DNA from: Erysipelotrichaceae bacterium
Lineage (GTDB): Bacteria > Bacillota_I > Bacilli_A > Erysipelotrichales > Erysipelotrichaceae
DNA length: 20,971 nucleotides
Direction: 5' to 3'
Assembly (NCBI GenBank): GCA_020026035.1
Contig: JAHHRC010000017.1
Location: 1-20,971, forward strand
Of the stretch, positions 16,177 through 20,971 are shown piece after piece; position 1 is the stretch's first letter; every line of letters begins with the position of its first letter. Below the pieces are notes generated by a model. That model was not told the DNA's origin. It ran no database searches and saw only the letters and a program-made list of their open reading frames with translations. The position numbers and the translations under genes were made by a program.

Positions 16177-19011
16177 ATGCAAGTGATTGAGCCGTTAAAG
16201 AAGATGACTGTTATAAAAGTGAATAGGCGTGAATATACGATTCTAGATGTCATTGGGCGTGGGAGTACTTGCATTGTATATACGGCTTTGATGGATGTTG
16301 GTGGTTTGAAACAGCGATGTATTGTGAAAGAATATGCACCAAAAGAGGAAGAAAGTCGTAGTTGTTTAGATCCTGTTGGCATGGAACGTTTTGTGAATCA
16401 GTTGCGATTAGTACATGGGCTATCGGTTGATGGTGTTTGTGCGAATGAAGCTTCGACGTTATTGGATTTGTTTATGTATGAGAAGACGTGGTATGCGGTT
16501 ATGGCGTATACGGATGGCTGTGTACTTGCGGATGTGTCGGGATTGTCGTTTGTTTCATTAGTTCGGATTATGAAAAGTATTGCAAAGACGATGAGTGTGT
16601 ACCATGAACATGGTTATTTGTTTATGGATTTGAAGCTTGAGAATATCTTTGTGTTGTTTGATGCAAAACATGAGGTTGTATGTGATCTTGTGGAGTTTAT
16701 TGACTGTGATGCAATGCTTGCAATGGATGCCTTAGATTCAAGTGTGATGCGTGTTACGTATGAATATTGTGCACCGGAAATGAAGCAGTGTAGTAAGAAG
16801 GCGCATGTTGGTGTTGCAAGCGATGTGTATACGTTGAGTGAATGTTTGTTTGTGAGTTTATTTGGGCGTCATTCCAAGGATCAGGAACATCGTTCGTTTT
16901 CGAATTATCCATTTGTGGAAGGGGTTTTGAAGTATCCGTTATTAGAGCGTTTGGATCTTCAGAATGTACTAGTTAAATTCTTTCGAAGTACGCTAAGGTC
17001 TTCGAGTTCGAATCGTTTGCAATCGATGGATGAAGTGCTTGGGTATTTGAGTGAGTTGGAGCGTTTGGCCTTACAAGAGATGTATGTGGTTAGTAAGGTA
17101 TCTTCGAAGAATACGCGTTTGGTGGGTCGAAAGGATGACTATGATGCGTTTTGTGCGTTATTAGAATTGCATAAAGTTGTGTTTGTGTATGGTGTTGGTG
17201 GAATTGGTAAGACAAGTCTTGTGAAGGCGTATTGTAAGAAGAATGCGATGGCGTATGAGAATGTTGTCTGGATGGAGTTTCATCAAAGCTTTGTGGATAG
17301 TTTTGTGGATGATAGTAATGTGTTGATTCATCCTTTGAAACAAGAAGATGGGGAAAGTAAGTCTGCGTATTATGTTCGTAAGAGAAATTGTTTTAAGCAG
17401 CTTGCAAGCAAACAAAGAACGCTAGTTGTGATAGATGATTTTGAGGGTCTTGTGGATGAAGAGATGGCAGCGTTTCTCGATGGGACGTTTGATGTTGTTG
17501 TGATTACAAGGCGTATTCCAAGTGATGTGTATGCTCGATTTGAAGTGAAGGCTTTGAAGATGGTGGATGCGTATTCGTTATTTGCAAGGAATTTGAATCG
17601 GTCGATTCTTGTACAAGAAGAGGTGTTTGTTAAACAAATCTTAGAAGAAGTGAAGTGTCATACGTTGTTGGTTGTCTTACTTGCAAGACAGATTCAATAT
17701 AGTCAGTTGCGGGTGAAGCAGGTGTATGAGTTTGTAAGAGAATCAGGCTATAGTGATCAATTCTTAGAGAAGGTTGATGTGAGTCTTGAACACAAAGAGG
17801 CCTATGCATCGATGGTGGAATTGTTATTAGAGTTGTTTGATTTTGTGAAGCTAAGTGATACAAAGCGAGCGATTTTGATGGTGCTTGCGTGTTTCAAGTA
17901 TGAAGTATCCTTGCGTGATTTGAAGAAGGTTATGGGGCTTCTTAGTTTTGATGATTGCAATGCGTTGATTCGTGAAGGTTGGATCATCGAAGGAAATGGC
18001 ATGGTTTCGTTACATCCGGTTGTATTAGAGGCGGTGTATCAATCTTCGTGTGATGTCTTTATACAAGATACGTTGAAAGAGGTATGTCTATCGTTGAGTA
18101 AGATGGAAGATGCGTATCTTTTGAAACAGGAAATGCAATTGCTGAAGTATGTAGAAGGGCATGGTTGTGTTTTTGGAAGTGAATATGTTTGTCTATTGAC
18201 GCATTGTTTGAAACATGTGCCACTTGTGGAAGAAGCGTTCTTGCTTGAAAAGAGTGAAGTTGTGTTAAAGCGAGGAATTCCTTGTTTTGATGCGATGGTC
18301 ATTTATGATCGATTGTTGTACATTGCCTTAGATCGACATGATTTAAAAAGGGCGATGGAGATCTTGAATGCGGAAAAAGAACTTGTGAGTCGTAAGAAGG
18401 ATGCGAAGGTATTGGCGATGTATTATGAAAACATGGCGAATTACTACGATGCGAAGTTGAATGGGAATTATGATGTACAAGGGATTTATGAGCGTTTGGA
18501 TTTGAAGCATCTTGTGAAGTATCAAGACAAAGAGATTAAGCAATTGCGTTTGTTGGATATGGATGTATGCAATGAGAATCTTGTACGGGCGTTGTTGAGT
18601 CGTATGCTTATTGCCTGTCGATCAAATGAGACACTTGCTTATGATGCATACTTTGCAATGGTGGATTGTGAGTTAGAAAAAAGTGATGTGTCCTACAAGA
18701 TGTGGAATGATTACTTTGTGACAAAAGCCTTTGTGTTGTTACTGGGGAATGATGATGTGGAAGAGATGCTTGAGTGTATTGAAAAAGCGATCAGTTTATA
18801 CGAAGAGCGAGTGATTGATCAAGATTACATTGATTTCCATATTATTCCGATTGCAAATCTCTATTTAGAGGCTTGGATGGTAGAAGAATCCATTCTGTAT
18901 TTACAAAAGGGTATTGATGCAATCTTACCGATGCAGGAGATTGAACCATATCGTCGTAAGTTAGAACGATTGCAAAGCTACATGGAAGATTTAAAAGAAT
19001 ACGATTGTTAG
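16177..19011 (+). CDS. Ser/Thr kinase-like domain fused to NB-ARC/STAND ATPase with helical repeats
   Basis: A 944-residue multidomain signalling protein. Residues ~18-295 are a protein kinase-like domain: glycine loop IGRGSTCIV (from 26), VK lysine (K51), MDLKLEN (D151, N156), APE (199-201), SDVYTL and a late Arg in NRLQSMDE. HRD reads FMD and DFG reads DCD (D176 kept), so activity is plausible but atypical. VGRKDDY opens an NB-ARC/STAND ATPase: Walker A GVGGIGKTS (339-347), Walker B LVVIDDF (416-422), ITRR sensor (443-446), winged helix (~570-600) and LHPVV (612-616) in the MHD position. Residues ~650-944 are helical repeats, probably TPR-like, and a likely sensor. Start: ATG 16177 with AGGA eight bases upstream; TTG 16156 (after GAGGTG) and GTG 16144 are alternatives, all upstream of the kinase fold. 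The terminator stem overlaps the last codons. Confidence 0.88.
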   Translation: MQVIEPLKKMTVIKVNRREYTILDVIGRGSTCIVYTALMDVGGLKQRCIVKEYAPKEEESRSCLDPVGMERFVNQLRLVHGLSVDGVCANEASTLLDLFMYEKTWYAVMAYTDGCVLADVSGLSFVSLVRIMKSIAKTMSVYHEHGYLFMDLKLENIFVLFDAKHEVVCDLVEFIDCDAMLAMDALDSSVMRVTYEYCAPEMKQCSKKAHVGVASDVYTLSECLFVSLFGRHSKDQEHRSFSNYPFVEGVLKYPLLERLDLQNVLVKFFRSTLRSSSSNRLQSMDEVLGYLSELERLALQEMYVVSKVSSKNTRLVGRKDDYDAFCALLELHKVVFVYGVGGIGKTSLVKAYCKKNAMAYENVVWMEFHQSFVDSFVDDSNVLIHPLKQEDGESKSAYYVRKRNCFKQLASKQRTLVVIDDFEGLVDEEMAAFLDGTFDVVVITRRIPSDVYARFEVKALKMVDAYSLFARNLNRSILVQEEVFVKQILEEVKCHTLLVVLLARQIQYSQLRVKQVYEFVRESGYSDQFLEKVDVSLEHKEAYASMVELLLELFDFVKLSDTKRAILMVLACFKYEVSLRDLKKVMGLLSFDDCNALIREGWIIEGNGMVSLHPVVLEAVYQSSCDVFIQDTLKEVCLSLSKMEDAYLLKQEMQLLKYVEGHGCVFGSEYVCLLTHCLKHVPLVEEAFLLEKSEVVLKRGIPCFDAMVIYDRLLYIALDRHDLKRAMEILNAEKELVSRKKDAKVLAMYYENMANYYDAKLNGNYDVQGIYERLDLKHLVKYQDKEIKQLRLLDMDVCNENLVRALLSRMLIACRSNETLAYDAYFAMVDCELEKSDVSYKMWNDYFVTKAFVLLLGNDDVEEMLECIEKAISLYEERVIDQDYIDFHIIPIANLYLEAWMVEESILYLQKGIDAILPMQEIEPYRRKLERLQSYMEDLKEYDC

Positions 19012-19037
19012 ACAAAGTCTAGGGAATCGTATTTTTT
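18998..19037 (+). terminator. Terminator overlapping the end of the kinase-STAND gene
   Basis: AATACGATT (18998-19006) pairs with AATCGTATT (19025-19033). TAGAC (19009-19013) pairs with GTCTA (19017-19021) inside, and T residues follow to 19037. The left arm is coding sequence and the inner stem contains the stop codon. Near-copies occur at 19441 and 19883. Confidence 0.85.
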
Positions 19038-19049
19038 ATGTTGACCGAA

Positions 19050-19078
19050 TTGAATGATGTTTATGTTCGATGTATAAT
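19050..19078 (+). promoter_or_regulatory. Promoter of small paralog 1
   Basis: TTGAAT (19050-19055) is 17 bases from a perfect TATAAT (19073-19078). The same arrangement is kept in all three repeat units, which strengthens the call. Confidence 0.75.
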
Positions 19079-19128
19079 GTTGGTAGAAATTTAGTGCAAG
19101 CTTGCAGAGAAATGAGAGGAGGGAACTT

Positions 19129-19413
19129 ATGAAAAACGGTGATGTAAATGAATTTGTAGAACGTATGCGGCACGGAGATGAGCTGGTCTTCTGGTTCGAT
19201 GGGAAGAAGTATTTCTTACAAGGTTTTGGTGATAAGGAATGTGCTCGACTCTATTTGGATCGTTGGAGTCCGCCAGGGGACGAGTACATTTGGATTGAAT
19301 CTTATCCGATTTCTGAATTGCGCTATCCGGTTGAAGAGTTCTTGGCGCGAACAATCTGGAATGGGAAGTCGTTCTGGGAAGTACAAGAACAAATGGAATG
19401 GGTCGCCTTTTAG
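19129..19413 (+). CDS. Small 94-residue protein, paralog 1 of 3
   Basis: A soluble 94-residue acidic protein rich in aromatic residues, with no membrane segment or signal peptide. Visible motifs: DVNEFVERM, GDELVFWFDGKKYFLQGFGD (residues ~13-32), DEYIWIE, and a highly conserved C-terminus (FLARTIWNGKSFWEVQEQME). It loosely recalls small Firmicute proteins with a GKKY strand and aromatic pairs, some of which are immunity-like, but I cannot assign a family. AGGAGGG (19117-19123) lies five bases before ATG 19129, excluding the in-frame TTG at 19102. It has its own promoter and follows the kinase-STAND gene. Compared with its siblings it carries HGDE for YGDE, ESYPISE for ETCPKSE and ends VAF instead of VDF. 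Confidence 0.85.
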   Translation: MKNGDVNEFVERMRHGDELVFWFDGKKYFLQGFGDKECARLYLDRWSPPGDEYIWIESYPISELRYPVEEFLARTIWNGKSFWEVQEQMEWVAF

Positions 19414-19440
19414 AAAATAGATTCTTGGCCAGGTTTGAAA

Positions 19441-19479
19441 AATACGATTTATAGACGAAGTCTTTGAATCGTATTTTTT
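19441..19479 (+). terminator. Terminator between small paralogs 1 and 2
   Basis: AATACGATT (19441-19449) pairs with AATCGTATT (19467-19475), with AGAC/GTCT (19453-19456, 19460-19463) pairing inside, followed by T residues to 19479. It is a near-copy of the hairpin at the end of the kinase-STAND gene. Confidence 0.85.
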
Positions 19480-19491
19480 ATGTTGACGGAA

Positions 19492-19520
19492 TTGAATAAG
19501 GTTTATGTTCGGTGTATAAT
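19492..19520 (+). promoter_or_regulatory. Promoter of small paralog 2
   Basis: TTGAAT (19492-19497), 17-base spacer, TATAAT (19515-19520); same as in units 1 and 3. Confidence 0.75.
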
Positions 19521-19570
19521 GTTGGTAGAAATTTAGTGCAAGCTTATAGAGTGAGGAAAGGAGGAATATC

Positions 19571-19855
19571 ATGATAAATGGTGATGTAAATGAATTTGTA
19601 GATAACATGAGGTATGGTGATGAGTTGGTGTTCTGGTTTGACGGTAAAAAATATTTCCTACAAGGTTTTGGTGATGATGACTATGCTCGACTTTATTTGA
19701 ATCGGTGGGATCCTCCGGCAGACGAGTATATTTGGATTGAGACTTGTCCGAAATCTGAGTTACGCTACCCGGTTGAAGAGTTCTTGGCGCGAACAATTTG
19801 GAACGGGAAGTCGTTCTGGGAAGTACAAGAACAAATGGAATGGGTTGACTTTTAA
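19571..19855 (+). CDS. Small 94-residue protein, paralog 2 of 3
   Basis: Same length and layout as the flanking paralogs. Distinctive changes are DNMRYGD near the start, GDDDYARLYLNRWDPPADE in the middle (its siblings read GDK, LDRWSPPGDE) and a VDF ending. The changes leave hydrophobic and aromatic positions intact, which suggests a working protein rather than a decaying copy. An AAAGGAGG SD directly precedes ATG 19571, which is the first in-frame ATG. It has its own promoter and a terminator on either side, so it can be expressed independently. Function unknown; the variable middle against a fixed C-terminus could reflect different binding partners, which is inference. Confidence 0.85.
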   Translation: MINGDVNEFVDNMRYGDELVFWFDGKKYFLQGFGDDDYARLYLNRWDPPADEYIWIETCPKSELRYPVEEFLARTIWNGKSFWEVQEQMEWVDF

Positions 19856-19882
19856 TAGTTGAGTCTTGGGTCTTTTTTGAAA

Positions 19883-19922
19883 AATACGATTTATAGACGA
19901 AGTCTAGGGAATCGTATTTTTT
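19883..19922 (+). terminator. Terminator between small paralogs 2 and 3
   Basis: AATACGATT (19883-19891) pairs with AATCGTATT (19910-19918), followed by T residues to 19922. The right half (GTCTAGGG) matches the kinase-end copy better than the copy at 19441 does. Confidence 0.85.
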
Positions 19923-19934
19923 ATGTTTACGTAA

Positions 19935-19963
19935 TTGAATAAGGTTTATGTTAGGTGTATAAT
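19935..19963 (+). promoter_or_regulatory. Promoter of small paralog 3
   Basis: TTGAAT (19935-19940), 17-base spacer, TATAAT (19958-19963). The spacer has TTAGG where units 1 and 2 have TTCGA or TTCGG; otherwise it is conserved. Confidence 0.75.
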
Positions 19964-20013
19964 GTTGGTAGAAATTTAGAGCAAGCTTGAAGAGTGAGGA
20001 AAGGAGGGGAAGT

Positions 20014-20298
20014 ATGATAAATGGTGATGTGAACGAGTTTGTAGAACACATGCGGTATGGGGATGAGTTAGTCTTCTGGTTTGACGGTAAGAAGTATTTC
20101 TTACAAGGGTTTGGTGATAAGGATTATGCTCGACTCTATTTAGATCGGTGGAGTCCTCCTGGTGATGAATATGTTTGGATAGAGACATGTCCGAAATCCG
20201 AATTGAGGTATCCCGTCGAGGAGTTTTTGGCGCGAACAATCTGGAACGGGAAGTCGTTCTGGGAAGTACAAGAACAAATGGAATGGGTGGACTTTTGA
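20014..20298 (+). CDS. Small 94-residue protein, paralog 3 of 3
   Basis: Same family as the two preceding genes. It is a mosaic of the other two: DKDYARLYLDRWSPPGDE resembles copy 1, while ETCPKSE and the VDF ending resemble copy 2. Distinctive features are EHMRYGD and YVWIE. AAAGGAGGGG precedes ATG 20014; an in-frame TTG at 19987 lacks an SD and is rejected. It has its own promoter. Unlike the other two, it is followed by an unrelated hairpin terminator whose stem starts inside the stop codon, marking the end of the array. Function unknown. Confidence 0.85.
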   Translation: MINGDVNEFVEHMRYGDELVFWFDGKKYFLQGFGDKDYARLYLDRWSPPGDEYVWIETCPKSELRYPVEEFLARTIWNGKSFWEVQEQMEWVDF

Positions 20299-20321
20299 CT
20301 ATGCGTAGGCATAGTCTTTTT
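20297..20321 (+). terminator. Terminator of the third small paralog
   Basis: GACTATGC (20297-20304) pairs perfectly with GCATAGTC (20309-20316) around a GTAG loop, with T residues to 20321. The sequence is unrelated to the hairpins of the repeat units. Confidence 0.85.
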
Positions 20322-20360
20322 AAGTGGAATCCATTTTTATAGGGCGATTCGTTGGTTCGG

Positions 20361-20366
20361 TATACT
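20361..20366 (+). promoter_or_regulatory. Possible -10 element before the 47-residue gene
   Basis: TATACT stands between the preceding terminator and the SD. It lacks the TG of an extended -10 and has no clear -35. Position is the main argument. Confidence 0.35.
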
Positions 20367-20386
20367 TTCTTCAAGGAGATCGTTTC

Positions 20387-20530
20387 ATGCCAAAAAAGCC
20401 TTTTGGAGTAGTTCAGAAATTGATTCGTAAGGAAACGACAAAGAAGAGTAATGGTCGACGGATTTGTAAGAATCGAATCAATGGCTTGAAGTTTGGTCGG
20501 AAACAAAGAAAGTGTGAGCGAAATGAGTAA
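20387..20530 (+). CDS. Very basic 47-residue protein, unknown function
   Basis: A 47-residue protein starting MPKKPFGVVQKL, with more than a third Lys and Arg and only a few acidic residues; two cysteines (in RRICKN and QRKCER). The net charge suggests nucleic-acid or ribosome binding, but no family is recognised. AAGGAG (20373-20378) lies eight bases before ATG 20387, which supports real translation. Its last 8 bases overlap the start of the zinc-ribbon gene (ATG 20523 lies before this gene's TAA at 20528), so the two are probably translationally coupled. It could also be an upstream ORF that mainly controls the next gene. Confidence 0.55.
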   Translation: MPKKPFGVVQKLIRKETTKKSNGRRICKNRINGLKFGRKQRKCERNE

Positions 20531-20971
20531 GTTTGTACGTTGTAAAGTGTGTGGACAGGAAATTTCAAAGAAGGCACCGTATTGTCCACAGTGTGGTGCG
20601 GTAAACAAGAAACCGATTTATAAGCGTGTTTGGTTTATCTTGTTGGTGATTGTGCTTGTTGCAAATGTGTTGGGTAGTTTCAAGAAGACACGTGTTCCAT
20701 CAAGTTCAAAAGATGTTGTATTGGAACAAAAGAAGGTTGTAGAAACGCCGGTTGTGGAAAAGGTTGTTGAAGAAGAACCGGTTGAAGAAGAGCCGGTTGT
20801 GGAAGAAGTCGTCGAAGAAAAAGAGGAAACGACAGTTAAGAATGTACGAGCAGAAGTCGTTGAGGCAATGGTTGCCTATGAGGCGTTTATGGATGAGTAT
20901 ATTCGCTTTATGGAAAGCTACGATGTTGCAAATACGGCGATGCTTATGGAGTATTTGGAATATCTAGAACG
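20523..20971 (+). CDS. Zinc-ribbon membrane protein with Glu/Val repeats (3' end outside window)
   Basis: The first ~149 residues of a gene that runs off the window. An N-terminal zinc ribbon has two CxxC pairs (CKVC at 7-10, CPQC at 21-24). One hydrophobic helix follows (~36-52). A Pro/Glu/Val-rich stretch (~68-98) repeats EEEPV and VVEEVV units and probably forms an extended spacer. From about residue 105 (AEVVEAMVAYEAFMDEYIRFM) a helical domain starts that resembles the C-terminal domain I recall as DUF6591. I infer that the zinc ribbon is cytoplasmic and the C-terminal domain outside. The start overlaps the 47-residue gene; its own SD is weak (GTGAG). The role of the family is not known to me. 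Confidence 0.75.
   Translation, partial: MSKFVRCKVCGQEISKKAPYCPQCGAVNKKPIYKRVWFILLVIVLVANVLGSFKKTRVPSSSKDVVLEQKKVVETPVVEKVVEEEPVEEEPVVEEVVEEKEETTVKNVRAEVVEAMVAYEAFMDEYIRFMESYDVANTAMLMEYLEYLE

Larger units (their letters stand above)
18998..20298 (+). repeat. Three tandem ~442-base units: hairpin, promoter, leader, small gene
   Basis: Three direct repeats, with start codons at 19129, 19571 and 20014 (spacing 442 and 443), each contain the same terminator hairpin, a TTGAAT-17-TATAAT promoter, a conserved leader (GTTGGTAGAAATTTAG then CAAGCTT), a strong SD and a 94-residue gene. Copies differ by scattered, often synonymous changes in the middle of the gene. They share an identical run of about 40 bases near the 3' end of the gene. 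After the third copy an unrelated terminator (20297) replaces the hairpin. Confidence 0.9.

Noticed and set aside
18998..20298. CRISPR-like array or insertion sequence
   Set aside because: The repeat units are 442-443 bases, contain intact genes with promoters and have no short repeat-spacer pattern, terminal inverted repeats or transposase.
19569..20608. Two overlapping - strand frames opposite the small-gene array (160 and 210 codons)
   Set aside because: They resemble each other only because the DNA is repeated. The + strand genes have conserved promoters, SDs and equal lengths, and the - strand frames cross promoters and terminators.
20752..20967. 71-codon + strand frame rich in Lys, Arg and Trp
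   Set aside because: It is an alternative frame of the Glu/Val-repeat region of the zinc-ribbon gene, whose frame contains CxxC pairs and a membrane helix and starts at 20523.

Overview
The window is a compact, low-GC, Gram-positive-type segment with strong Shine-Dalgarno sites, short leaders and intrinsic terminators ending in T runs. I infer a Firmicute, tentatively Erysipelotrichia-like; no rRNA, tRNA or other phylogenetic marker is present to prove it. The + strand is visibly rich in G and T even where genes lie on the - strand, so it is probably the leading replication strand.

Layout. 1-1481: a terminator from an upstream gene, then a MATE multidrug exporter with its own promoter and a bidirectional terminator. 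1484-5331 (- strand): a three-gene operon encoding, in transcription order, a rhomboid protease, a GH13 alpha-glucosidase and a large membrane-anchored protein of unknown function. 5401-9372 (+): an SseB-family protein overlapping a GNAT fused to a pyrophosphatase-like domain, then a Gfo/Idh/MocA oxidoreductase and the ribosome-associated GTPase HflX. 9373-9577: a terminator-rich spacer with a possible gene remnant. 9578-11998: an 806-residue unrecognised protein with a Gly/Ala-rich, glycine-zipper-like membrane region. 12138-13520: an M18 metallo-aminopeptidase. 13596-15017: a DUF389 membrane protein.

15097-20298 is the most unusual part. A protein with a possible helix-turn-helix-like helical domain is followed by a 944-residue protein that joins a Ser/Thr kinase-like domain to an NB-ARC/STAND ATPase and a helical-repeat C-terminus. 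Directly after it come three tandem paralogous 94-residue genes. Each has its own near-identical promoter, leader and SD, and each of the two internal spacers carries a terminator hairpin. The same hairpin overlaps the last codons of the kinase-STAND gene, so the duplicated unit seems to have begun at the end of that gene. This suggests long-standing linkage of the signalling ATPase and the small-protein array.

20387-20971: a 47-residue very basic protein overlaps a zinc-ribbon/TM/Glu-Val-repeat protein that runs off the window.

No stretch over 300 bases lacks a gene. No CRISPR array, insertion sequence or transposase was seen. All functional calls rest on motif reading alone, without database searches.
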